Below are positions 1-7,555 of a stretch of DNA of 64,000 nt, piece after piece. Where the stretch lies: the NCBI GenBank assembly GCA_964563545.1, contig CAZLXB010000009.1, positions 1 through 64,000 on the forward strand, read 5' to 3'. Each line of letters opens with the position of its first letter. Position 1 is the first letter of the stretch. The position numbers were made by a program, and so were the translations under genes. Source of the stretch: Casp-actino8 sp964563545. Its GTDB lineage: Bacteria > Actinomycetota > Acidimicrobiia > Acidimicrobiales > Ilumatobacteraceae. The notes beneath the pieces are model-generated. The model worked only from the letters and a program-made list of their open reading frames with translations, was not told the DNA's origin and did not search any database.

Positions 1-464
1 GAGCGGCCGCCGACCTTCTCCCAGAGGGCCAGATCGCCCACGACCATGGCCTTGTCGATCGACTTGCACATGTCGTAGATCGACAAAGCAGCCACTGAGC
101 AGGCATGGAGCGCCTCCATCTCGACCCCGGTCCGTTCGACGGTCTCGACTTCGGCCTCCACCTGAACGTGGTCGTCGCCGATCGCGAAGTTGATGGAGAC
201 GGCCCCCACGAGGAGGGGGTGGCAGAGCGGGATGAGGTCACTCGTCCGCTTGGCGGCCTGAATACCGGCCACCCGGGCCACGGCCAGAACGTCACCCTTT
301 TTGACTTCGCGATTGGCGATCGCGGCTGTGGTCTCGGGGGTCATGAACACCTTGCAACGCGCCACCGCACGACGGTGCGTCGGTTCCTTGGGGGTCACGT
401 CGACCATCCGGGCTCGTCCGAGGGGATCGAGATGAGTGAAGGGCTGATCGTTCGACTCCGCCAC
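1..464 (-). CDS. moaC: Cyclic pyranopterin monophosphate synthase MoaC (C-terminus cut by window edge)
   Basis: Cytosolic molybdenum-cofactor enzyme that converts the MoaA product 3',8-cH2GTP to cyclic pyranopterin monophosphate. It reads from a GTG at 464 leftward off the window, giving 154 codons of a family length near 160, so only the last residues are missing. Family blocks are intact: KRTSDLIPLCHPL at residues 72-84, GVEMEALHACSVAA at 113-126, and MCKSIDKAM at 132-140, which carries the catalytic Asp and Lys. No ribosome binding site is visible; a TACCGT hexamer ends 7 nt before the GTG, which fits a leaderless start. It is divergent from the DUF2071 gene and lies close to moaA and moeA, which supports the pathway assignment. 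Confidence 0.95.
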   Translation of the reverse strand, partial: MAESNDQPFTHLDPLGRARMVDVTPKEPTHRRAVARCKVFMTPETTAAIANREVKKGDVLAVARVAGIQAAKRTSDLIPLCHPLLVGAVSINFAIGDDHVQVEAEVETVERTGVEMEALHACSVAALSIYDMCKSIDKAMVVGDLALWEKVGGR

Positions 465-471
465 AGCGACA

Positions 472-477
472 ACGGTA
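472..477 (-). promoter_or_regulatory. -10-like hexamer of moaC
   Basis: TACCGT on the minus strand, 7 nt before the GTG of moaC. The spacing matches other genes here and implies a leaderless transcript. No clear -35 was identified. Confidence 0.45.
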
Positions 478-500
478 CCGCCGACGAACGACAATGAACC

Positions 501-1175
501 ATGGCCGTGATGACCCAGGCGTGGCGGGATCTCGCCTTCGTCCACTGGTCGTACGACCCCGAGATCGTCCAACGACTCCTTCCCGACGGGGTCGAGGTCG
601 ACACCTTCGACGGCCGAGCGTGGGTCGCCCTCGTTCCCTTCCGCATGACGCGTCTACGGGTTCGGTGGCTTCCGCCCATCCCGACCACCACCGATTTCCC
701 CGAGATCAACGTTCGCACCTACGTCAAGGTCGACGGCCGCCCCGCCGTGTGGTTCTTCTCTCTCGACACGCCCAAGATCCTTCCCACCATCGCCGCCCGA
801 ATCGCCTTTCGACTCCCCTACTGCTTCGGGCGCGCGCGCGTGACGCTGACCGATGGTGTGCTCGAATCGAACGTGACCCGCCGCTGGCCGTCGCGGGTCA
901 CATCCCATCTGAAGCTCCGTGTCGGGGATCGCATCGCGGCCGGGGATCTCGAGCGTTTTCTCACCGACCGCTGGGGTCTGATCGCTCCGAGATACGGCGG
1001 CGGTTTCAACTACGGCCCGGTGAATCACGAAGAGTGGCCACTGCACTCCGGTGACGTCCTCGAGATCGACGACCACCTCGTCACCACCGCCGGACTGCCG
1101 GCACCCACCGGCCGACCGCACGTCCTATTCAGTCCGGGGGTCAGCGTCACCGTCGATTGGCTGCAGAGAGCCTGA
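501..1175 (+). CDS. DUF2071 (YqjF-like) protein
   Basis: A 224-residue protein that matches the DUF2071/YqjF family (PF09844). It opens with a WRDLAFVHWSYDPEIVQRLLP segment typical of the family, followed by VALVPFRMTRLR and INVRTYVKVDGRPAVWFFSLD, the usual central strands. No signal peptide or membrane segment is visible, so it is probably cytosolic. The biochemical role of the family is unknown to me. Starts at ATG 501 or ATG 510 are both possible; 501 gives the fuller N-terminus. It is divergent from moaC (36-nt spacer) and convergent with moaA, whose stop lies 3 nt beyond its own. Confidence 0.85.
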   Translation: MAVMTQAWRDLAFVHWSYDPEIVQRLLPDGVEVDTFDGRAWVALVPFRMTRLRVRWLPPIPTTTDFPEINVRTYVKVDGRPAVWFFSLDTPKILPTIAARIAFRLPYCFGRARVTLTDGVLESNVTRRWPSRVTSHLKLRVGDRIAAGDLERFLTDRWGLIAPRYGGGFNYGPVNHEEWPLHSGDVLEIDDHLVTTAGLPAPTGRPHVLFSPGVSVTVDWLQRA

Positions 1176-1178
1176 GAC

Positions 1179-2207
1179 TCAACCGCCGATCTGGCTCATC
1201 GTTCGCTTGGGCCGGACGAAGTTGACCTGATTGATCTGGTGACCGGCCCACTTCGTGCCCACGGCACGTTCGATCTCGGCGGCCAGCGCGTCGTCGTCGG
1301 CTCCCGAACGGATGAGTGCCCGCAGGTCGAATTCGGTCGTGGCGAACAAGCACGTGCGGAACTGGCCATCCGCGGTGAGCCGCACCCGATCGCAATCACC
1401 GCAGAACGGTTTGGTGACACTCGGAATCACTCCCACCGTTCCCGCGCCGTCGAGGTATCGCCAACGATCGGCCGGTGCCGCGCCACGAGCCGGCACCGAT
1501 TCGAGCGGGAATCGCTCGGCGATGCGGGTGACGATCTCGTCTTGACTCACGACCTTGTCGTTGACCCAGTGACCTTCGGCATCGAGGGGCATGAATTCGA
1601 TGAACCGAACCTCCACCCCCTTGGCCCGACCGAATTCGGCCAGGGTCACGATCTCGTCGTCGTTGACCCCGCGCTCGACGACCGCGTTGATCTTGACACT
1701 CGAGAAGCCGGCGCCCACTGCGGCGTCGATCCCGGCCAGCACCCGATCGAGTTCGTCGCGTCGTGTCATCTGTTCGAATCGAGCACGATCGAGGGTGTCG
1801 AGACTGATGTTGATCCGTCCGAGTCCGGCCGCACGGAGTTCGTCCACGCAGTTGACGAGGGTCGCACCATTCGTGGTGAGAGCGAGATCGATGGGCCCTC
1901 CGGCCAAGGGTGAAGGCGAGTCGGCCGGCACCACGATCCGTGAGAGTTTTTCGACGAGCACCGACAAGTGGGCGCGAACCGTGGGTTCACCACCGGTGAG
2001 TCGGATGCCATCGACGCCGTACCGCCCGACGAAGATCCGGGCCAGACGTTCGATCTCCTCGAAGGTGAGGATGTCGGACTTGGGAAGCCAGACCATTCCC
2101 TCGGCCGGCATGCAATACGTGCACCGGAAATTGCAGCGATCGGTGACCGAGATGCGCAGATCACGGATGGTGCGCCCGAAGGGATCGACCAGATCACGCA
2201 CCGACAT
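1179..2207 (-). CDS. moaA: GTP 3',8-cyclase MoaA
   Basis: Radical-SAM enzyme for the first step of molybdenum cofactor synthesis, turning GTP into 3',8-cyclo-7,8-dihydro-GTP. The protein has 342 residues. The N-terminal cluster motif is CNFRCTYC, just after DPFGRTIRDLRISVTDR; the second C-terminal cluster is in FCGDCDRVRLTADGQFRTC; the chain ends MSQIGG, with the Gly-Gly tail needed for activity in characterised MoaA proteins. I chose ATG 2207 because it gives the standard MoaA N-terminus and lies 4 nt after the moeA stop, although the frame stays open upstream. Co-transcribed with moeA. Confidence 0.96.
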   Translation of the reverse strand: MSVRDLVDPFGRTIRDLRISVTDRCNFRCTYCMPAEGMVWLPKSDILTFEEIERLARIFVGRYGVDGIRLTGGEPTVRAHLSVLVEKLSRIVVPADSPSPLAGGPIDLALTTNGATLVNCVDELRAAGLGRINISLDTLDRARFEQMTRRDELDRVLAGIDAAVGAGFSSVKINAVVERGVNDDEIVTLAEFGRAKGVEVRFIEFMPLDAEGHWVNDKVVSQDEIVTRIAERFPLESVPARGAAPADRWRYLDGAGTVGVIPSVTKPFCGDCDRVRLTADGQFRTCLFATTEFDLRALIRSGADDDALAAEIERAVGTKWAGHQINQVNFVRPKRTMSQIGG

Positions 2208-2211
2208 GGCT

Positions 2212-3465
2212 TCAGGATAGGAGGAGGACGACTTCGACGGCCCCGCCGACTTCCACACCGGCGCCGTCGGGCACCACGGCCAGACCACCGGCCAGGGCGG
2301 TGGCGGCGAGTTGATGACTCCCCTGGGCCGCCACCGGACTCACGTGGAGTCGGCCATCGGCGGCGAACTGCGTGGTGACCCGCTGAAAATGCACCTTGCC
2401 GTCGGGTCGACGACGAAGTGGCGCATCGGCCACGGCCATGACGCGTGGGCGATCAGCGGCCGCGGTGTGGCCGGCCATGCGTCGCAGCGCGGGTCGGGCG
2501 AGCAACTCGAACGACACGAGCGAGCTGACGGGATTACCGGGCAGACCGAACACCGGCACGTCGCCACCGTTGCGGCGTTCGAGGAGACCGAAGGCGAAGG
2601 GTTTGGCGGGTTTGATGGCGATCTGCATCCAGTTCATGCGCGCGATGCGCGACAGCACGGCCTTCACGACGTCGTAGTCACCCATGCTGACCCCGCCACT
2701 CGTCACGATGGCGTCGCACTCCGAAGCCGCCAGGCGGAGGGTCTGCTCGAGCGCGTTCTCGTCGTCGCGCACGATGCCGAAGTCGACGGCCACGAGTCCG
2801 GCGTTTTCCACGAGGCCGATGAGCATCGTGCGGTTGCTCTCTCGGATCTGTCCCGGAGCGAGCGGGGAACCGTCGTCGACCAATTCGTCGCCGGTCGACA
2901 GAACCGCGACTCGTGGCCGACGCACCACGAGCGGCTCGCCGATGTTGATACTCGCAAGGACACCGGCCACCGCCGGCGTGATCTCGGTTCCGGACACGAA
3001 GACGGTCGTTCCGAGGCGCACGTCGTCTCCGGCTCCCCGCACGGCATCGCCTCCACCGACTGCGGTGAACACCTCGACCGTCTGCGAACCGTCGAAATTC
3101 CGGCGGTCTCCTTCGAACCTCGTGTCCTCCACCATCACGACCGCATCGGCTCCGGCGGGCATGGGTGCACCGGTCATGATCCGCACGGCCTGACCGTGAC
3201 GAACCTCGGTGACCGCAGGCGCGCCGGCCGCGACTTCACCGACCACGGCGAGGCGCACCGGACGACCCGGCACCGCATCTCGGGTGTCGGCGCTGCGGAC
3301 TGCGTAACCATCGACGGCCGAATTCGCGAACGGCGGGACGTCTTCGCGCGCCACCGCATCCTCGGCGAGAACGCAACCCACGGCCTGGGCGATCGGAACA
3401 CGAACCGTCGTCGATGCCGAACGCGACTCGACGACGAGACGTCGGGCCTCCTCGATCGTCACCAT
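2212..3465 (-). CDS. moeA: Molybdopterin molybdenumtransferase MoeA
   Basis: Inserts molybdate into adenylylated molybdopterin in the final step of molybdenum cofactor synthesis; cytosolic. The 417-residue length is normal for the family. Diagnostic blocks are PPFANSAVDGYAVR near the N-terminus, the MoCF-domain signature TSGGVSMGDYDVVK, PAKPFAFG, and FGLPGNPVSSLVSF. The ATG at 3465 follows a GGGGGA ribosome binding site. It is the first gene of a moeA-moaA pair and is divergent from the DUF1089 gene across 40 nt. Mycobacteria also carry a moeA gene beside galU, so this position is conserved. Confidence 0.96.
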   Translation of the reverse strand: MVTIEEARRLVVESRSASTTVRVPIAQAVGCVLAEDAVAREDVPPFANSAVDGYAVRSADTRDAVPGRPVRLAVVGEVAAGAPAVTEVRHGQAVRIMTGAPMPAGADAVVMVEDTRFEGDRRNFDGSQTVEVFTAVGGGDAVRGAGDDVRLGTTVFVSGTEITPAVAGVLASINIGEPLVVRRPRVAVLSTGDELVDDGSPLAPGQIRESNRTMLIGLVENAGLVAVDFGIVRDDENALEQTLRLAASECDAIVTSGGVSMGDYDVVKAVLSRIARMNWMQIAIKPAKPFAFGLLERRNGGDVPVFGLPGNPVSSLVSFELLARPALRRMAGHTAAADRPRVMAVADAPLRRRPDGKVHFQRVTTQFAADGRLHVSPVAAQGSHQLAATALAGGLAVVPDGAGVEVGGAVEVVLLLS

Positions 3466-3505
3466 TCCCCCGACGGTACCGCCGGATTACTGGCACACTC
3501 AACGG

Positions 3506-4078
3506 GTGCCCACGAGCGACCACCACGAACTCAGTCGGCTGCCGCTCGAGGGGTTGCGCGCCGAATGGATCCATGAACCGAGTGGCGGGCGCGAAGCACT
3601 CATCCTTCGTTTCGAGAACGAGGCCTGGACGGCCGAAGGTCTCGTGAGTGGCATCGACATCCAATACGTGTTCCGATTCAACGCATCGTGGAACCTCCAG
3701 CAGATGCTCTTGTTCCGTGACATGGAGGATCCCGATCTCTGGCTCGCCAACGACGGTCGCGGCCGCTGGGGTGAGGTCAACGGCTCGGTACGGCGCGAAC
3801 TCGGAGGTTGTACCGACATCGATCTCCTGTGCAGTGCCTTCACCCGGACCATGAGCATCCGTCGCCTCGCGCTCGAGATCGGACAGTCCGCCGACGTCGA
3901 GTCGGTCACGGTCGACTCCGAAACCCTGGCCATCGAACGAGCCCGGTTCGATTACACCCGTCTCGGCGCACGGACTTGGGTCGTCCACCGCGACGACGAC
4001 CGGCCCGGCCACGAGTTCGACGTCGACGACTACGGACTGGCACTCGACATTCCGGGGCACTTCCGGCGAATCGCCTGA
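3506..4078 (+). CDS. Putative glycolipid-binding protein (DUF1089)
   Basis: A 190-residue protein resembling the PF06475 (DUF1089) putative glycolipid-binding family. Family-like features are EGLVSGIDIQYVFRFNASW (residues about 45-63), LANDGRGRWGEVNG, a LGGCTDIDL segment, and FTRTMSIRRLALEIG. No signal peptide or membrane segment is seen. The GTG start at 3506 follows a CACACT hexamer by 6 nt, consistent with a leaderless message. It faces galU, with only 3 nt between their stops. Function is not established; binding of a glycolipid is a family annotation only. Confidence 0.75.
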   Translation: MPTSDHHELSRLPLEGLRAEWIHEPSGGREALILRFENEAWTAEGLVSGIDIQYVFRFNASWNLQQMLLFRDMEDPDLWLANDGRGRWGEVNGSVRRELGGCTDIDLLCSAFTRTMSIRRLALEIGQSADVESVTVDSETLAIERARFDYTRLGARTWVVHRDDDRPGHEFDVDDYGLALDIPGHFRRIA

Positions 4079-4081
4079 AGG

Positions 4082-4966
4082 TCAGCGACCCAGACGTCCG
4101 CGCAACCACTCCTCGAAATCGCGCCCGTACTCGGCGTGCGCGAGTCCGGCATCGACGACGGCCTCGAGCCAGCCGACCGGGTTGCCGATGTCGCGTCGTC
4201 CGATCGTCGAGACCAATCCACTCAACGCTCTCGCGCCGGCGACGATGGTCAGCGCGTCACTCAACTGGATCTCACCGGTGGCGGCTGGGGGCAGTGATTC
4301 GAGGACCGGGAAGATCTCGGCCGTGAGGGCGTACCGACCGATGATCACCAAATCGCTCGGCGCATCGGCGATCGCCGGCTTCTCCACCACACGATCGAAT
4401 CGGATGACCTCACCGTGGACGCCGGTCCGTGAATCACCAACCGGACTCACGACTCCGTAACGCGACAATTCGTTCGTCGGCACCCGCTTCAGGGCCACCG
4501 CGGCGCCGTCGGTCGCGAGATCCGACAGGGCGAGGAGAAGTGACGAGTCCTCCATGAGTTCATCGGGGAGCATCACGAAGAACGGCTCGTCACCCACGAC
4601 CGAACGCGCGCAGCCGACCGCATGGCCGAGGCCGCGGGGCTCGTCCTGGTGGACGAAGGACACCGCGATGTCGTTCCCATAACGACGCAGACGATCGGCC
4701 AGTACGTGTCGACCCTGACGCTCCAGCGCGTCTTCGACCTCGGGCGTTCGGGCGAAGTAGCCCTCGATCGCCGGTTTGGCCGCGCTCGTGACGATCACGA
4801 TGTGGTCCACACCGGCGCCGACCGCTTCGTCGATCACGAGTTGGAGGGCCGGCTGTTCGAGGATCGGCAGAAGTTCCTTGGGAACGGCCTTGGTCGCCGG
4901 CAACATCCGCGTCCCCTGACCGGCGGCGGGGATCACCGCCGTTCGGATCCGTGAGGCGCTCTCCAC
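4082..4966 (-). CDS. galU: UTP-glucose-1-phosphate uridylyltransferase
   Basis: Makes UDP-glucose from UTP and glucose-1-phosphate for cell-surface polysaccharide and glycolipid synthesis. The 294 residues match the bacterial GalU length. The nucleotide-binding signature GQGTRMLPATKAVPKELLPI is at residues 16-35, followed by QPALQLVIDEAV; VEKP and LVIIGRYALT appear in the sugar-binding half. The start is GTG 4966, six nt after a TATTGT hexamer. The gene is divergent from the FmdB-like gene, and the two predicted -10 hexamers overlap. The galU-FmdB neighbourhood is also found in mycobacteria. Confidence 0.95.
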   Translation of the reverse strand: MESASRIRTAVIPAAGQGTRMLPATKAVPKELLPILEQPALQLVIDEAVGAGVDHIVIVTSAAKPAIEGYFARTPEVEDALERQGRHVLADRLRRYGNDIAVSFVHQDEPRGLGHAVGCARSVVGDEPFFVMLPDELMEDSSLLLALSDLATDGAAVALKRVPTNELSRYGVVSPVGDSRTGVHGEVIRFDRVVEKPAIADAPSDLVIIGRYALTAEIFPVLESLPPAATGEIQLSDALTIVAGARALSGLVSTIGRRDIGNPVGWLEAVVDAGLAHAEYGRDFEEWLRGRLGR

Positions 4967-4972
4967 GCCCCG

Positions 4973-4978
4973 ACAATA
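4973..4978 (-). promoter_or_regulatory. -10-like hexamer of galU
   Basis: TATTGT on the minus strand, 6 nt before the galU GTG. It overlaps by 2 nt the plus-strand hexamer of the divergent FmdB-like gene, so the two promoters probably compete. Confidence 0.5.
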
Positions 4979-4982
4979 GACT
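4977..4982 (+). promoter_or_regulatory. -10-like hexamer of FmdB-like gene
   Basis: TAGACT, 19 nt before ATG 5002, with a GGAG ribosome binding site in the short leader. It overlaps the galU hexamer. Confidence 0.4.
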
Positions 4983-5001
4983 TCACCGCTCGGAGACGAC
5001 C

Positions 5002-5364
5002 ATGCCCACCTACGTGTACAAGTTCATCGACACCGGCGAGACCATCGAGATCCAGCAGGCGTTCACCGACGACGCCCTGACCGAGGCTGCGCATCCCTCC
5101 GATGGAACGATGCGCCCCGTGAAGAAGGTCTTCCAACCCGTCGGCGTCACGTTCAAGGGTGGCGGCTTCTACAAGACCGACAGTCGCGGAGGCTCGAGTT
5201 CGAGTTCGTCCGCCGGCTCGGATTCGTCTTCGTCGAGTTCGTCCACGAGTTCATCGACGAGTTCGTCGTCCTCGTCCACGAGCACGTCTTCGGGCACGTC
5301 GTCGGGCTCCGACTCGTCGTCGAGCACATCGTCGAGTTCGACGACGTCGACTGCCAACGCCTAA
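5002..5364 (+). CDS. FmdB-like small protein, zinc-ribbon cysteines lost, Ser/Thr-rich tail
   Basis: A 120-residue protein. Residues 1-60 follow the FmdB regulatory-protein fold: an MPTYVYK start, a QQAFTDDALTEA segment, and the strongly conserved VTFKGGGFYKTDSRG. Every position that carries zinc-binding cysteines in the usual family (the Y-x-C-x-x-C and C-P-x-C pairs) lacks cysteine; the protein contains none. The tail from about residue 62 is almost only Ser, Thr, Gly and Asp and is surely disordered. Mycobacterial relatives beside galU (Rv0991c) have been described as redox-linked chaperones, which depends on those cysteines. ATG 5002 is chosen because it begins the conserved domain and follows GGAG. 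Its stop overlaps the uppP stop. Confidence 0.8.
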   Translation: MPTYVYKFIDTGETIEIQQAFTDDALTEAAHPSDGTMRPVKKVFQPVGVTFKGGGFYKTDSRGGSSSSSSAGSDSSSSSSSTSSSTSSSSSSTSTSSGTSSGSDSSSSTSSSSTTSTANA

Positions 5365-6179
5365 CGCGTCGCGGCCACCACCAGGACGACGGCGGCCAAC
5401 ACCCAGCGATAGATCACGAAACCGTCCAGGGTCCGTGTGCGCACGAGGCGGAGGAGTCCCCATACCGCGAACCAGCCGGCCACACCGGCGGTGACGGTGC
5501 CGACGATCATCGGAGCGAGCAATCCGTCGGGCACGCCATCGGATACCAGACCGCCGACCTTCACCACGGCCGCACCGGCGATGACCGGCAGGCTCATGAG
5601 AAACGACAGCCTCGTGGCCGATTCGCGTTCGTAGCCGAGCAATCTCGCGGCCGAGATCGTGATTCCCGAACGTGATGTCCCCGGATTGAGGGCGAGCATC
5701 TGGGCCGCGCCGACGAGAAGCGCATCGCGCGCATCGAAGTCGTCGGCGACCCGCCGACCCGGCCGTCGATCGGCCCACCACAACACCGCTCCGAAAACCG
5801 CCAACGAGACCGCGATCACGACCGGCCCACCCAGATGGTCGTCGATCGCGGTTTCGAAGAGCGCGCCGACGATGGCGGCGGGCACCGCCGACAGAACGAG
5901 CAACCATGCAAGTCGACCCTCGGCCGACGCCGGCCGCTGACCAATGGCGCGCAAGCCACCCCGCACGAGGTTCACGACATCCGAACGGAAATACGCGGCC
6001 ACGGCCACGAGCGTGCCCACGTGCAAGGCGACGTCGAACGCCTTCTTGATCTCAGGGTCGGTGAGATCGTTCCAGTCGAAGAGCCACGGAACGAGCAGCA
6101 AGTGACCGCTCGAGGAGATGGGCAGGAATTCGGTGAGACCCTGAACGATGCCGAGGACGATGGCGTGCAGGATCGGCAT
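5361..6179 (-). CDS. uppP: Undecaprenyl-diphosphatase UppP (BacA)
   Basis: Polytopic inner-membrane enzyme that removes a phosphate from undecaprenyl diphosphate, recycling the lipid carrier for peptidoglycan and other wall polymers; overexpression gives bacitracin resistance in known cases. The 272 residues include both family signatures, LTEFLPISSSGHLLLVPW near residue 15 and ALNPGTSRSGITISAARL in the second half, plus several hydrophobic segments. ATG 6179 begins the standard MPILHAIVLGIVQGLTE N-terminus. The gene is 17 nt downstream of pmbA on the same strand and convergent with the FmdB-like gene, with the two stop codons overlapping. Confidence 0.95.
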   Translation of the reverse strand: MPILHAIVLGIVQGLTEFLPISSSGHLLLVPWLFDWNDLTDPEIKKAFDVALHVGTLVAVAAYFRSDVVNLVRGGLRAIGQRPASAEGRLAWLLVLSAVPAAIVGALFETAIDDHLGGPVVIAVSLAVFGAVLWWADRRPGRRVADDFDARDALLVGAAQMLALNPGTSRSGITISAARLLGYERESATRLSFLMSLPVIAGAAVVKVGGLVSDGVPDGLLAPMIVGTVTAGVAGWFAVWGLLRLVRTRTLDGFVIYRWVLAAVVLVVAATR

Positions 6180-6196
6180 GTGGACAGCCTCGCGCC

Positions 6197-7555
6197 TCAG
6201 GCGCCGCTCATGGTGACATCGTGGATCACGAGCGACACGCCGGTCGCCCGCATCGGCAGCCACTCGAGATCGCCACCGACCTCGGCGATGTCGAGCAACA
6301 TCTTCTGGAGCGTCGAGGCGATGGTGAACTCCCGCACCGGAGCGCCGAGTGTTCCCTTACTGATCGACAAACCGGCCGCTCCGGTCGAGAAGTCTCCCGA
6401 CACCGGATTCACACCGGAGTGCAATCCCTGTACTTGCTGAACGAGGATGCCGTCGTCCACACCGGCGACGATCTCGGCCTGCGAACGAGTTCCGGGAACG
6501 ATCTGCAGGGCCAGACATCCGGCACTGGGTGAACCACCGATCCCGCCCCGGACACCGTTGCCCGTCGTGGCTGCGCCCATCCGGCGGGCCGAGTACGACG
6601 ATTGGACGAACATCCCGAGGCGACCGTTCTCGATCAGAACGTTGCGCCGCGCCGCCAGACCTTCGCCGTCGATGTCGGTCGCGGTGTAGGCGAGCGGGTT
6701 GGTCGGGTCGTCCACCAATGTGAGAAGCGGACTCGCGACATCGTCACCCAAACGATTGGCGAAGAGACTGCGACCCTTCACCACACTCTCTCCGTTGAGG
6801 GTTCCACCGATGATGCCGAGGAACTGTGCGGTCACGTAAGGATCGAGCACCACCGTGACACGTCGACTCGCCGGCTTGGTGGCCCCCAAGAGTCGCGTGG
6901 CGCGATCGGCGGCTTCACGGGCCGCCTTCTCCACGTCGAGTTCGTCGACGTTGCGTCCGACCGTGAAACCAAAGCCGGTCTGCGTCTCGTCACCGTCGTC
7001 AGCGAGGGTTCCGACGCTCAGATAGCAGCCGTTCTCCCGTCCGGCCACGCGGATACCGGTTGTCGTGGCCACCGCCGCCTCACCGAAGGAGTCCGAGTAG
7101 TTCGAATCGTCGACCCGTACGCGTGCATCGGCGGTCAGAGCCAGCTTCTCGAGATCCTTGGCCAATTGGATCTTGCGCGCCGTCGGCGTGTCTTCGAGTT
7201 GCGGATCCCACAACGTCTGCGGGGTCACGGCCACTCCGTCGGGCGTCGCGAGACCGGCCCACTCGTCGGTTTCGCCGTAGCCGAGGTTGTCGCGCGCCTC
7301 GGCGAGGACTTCGGCGATCTGACTCGGGTCGAGGGTTCCGGCGTAAGAGGTTCCGGTGCGACCATCGCGGATCACTCGGATGCCGATGCCTTCGCTCTGT
7401 GCCGAGACGAAGTGCTCGACCTCCCCTTCGTACACCCGGACATCGGTCGACAGCGATCGGCTGATGTACGCCTCCACCTGCTCACCAGGTGCCGCCATGG
7501 CCACCACACGATCGGCGATGGCCAACAGTTCACCGCTTCGATCGGGACTGCTCAT
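6197..7555 (-). CDS. pmbA: TldE/PmbA-family metalloprotease partner
   Basis: Non-catalytic partner of the TldD/TldE (PmbA) protease, which in characterised bacteria trims unfolded or ribosomally made peptides. The 452-residue protein has the PmbA layout and lacks the zinc-binding HExxxH motif found in tldD next door. Seen: SQREGIGIRV-like strand (SAQSEGIGIRVIRDGRTG), NPLAYTATDIDGEGLAARR, and a glycine-rich C-terminus. The ATG at 7555 overlaps the tldD stop by 4 nt (ATGA), implying translational coupling and equal expression. The natural substrate is not evident from this window. Confidence 0.9.
   Translation of the reverse strand: MSSPDRSGELLAIADRVVAMAAPGEQVEAYISRSLSTDVRVYEGEVEHFVSAQSEGIGIRVIRDGRTGTSYAGTLDPSQIAEVLAEARDNLGYGETDEWAGLATPDGVAVTPQTLWDPQLEDTPTARKIQLAKDLEKLALTADARVRVDDSNYSDSFGEAAVATTTGIRVAGRENGCYLSVGTLADDGDETQTGFGFTVGRNVDELDVEKAAREAADRATRLLGATKPASRRVTVVLDPYVTAQFLGIIGGTLNGESVVKGRSLFANRLGDDVASPLLTLVDDPTNPLAYTATDIDGEGLAARRNVLIENGRLGMFVQSSYSARRMGAATTGNGVRGGIGGSPSAGCLALQIVPGTRSQAEIVAGVDDGILVQQVQGLHSGVNPVSGDFSTGAAGLSISKGTLGAPVREFTIASTLQKMLLDIAEVGGDLEWLPMRATGVSLVIHDVTMSGA

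Noticed and set aside
5160..5362. Ser/Thr-rich DNA repeat in the FmdB-like gene as a frameshift artefact
   Set aside because: The frame begins with a conserved domain and stays open through to TAA; third-position use remains normal.
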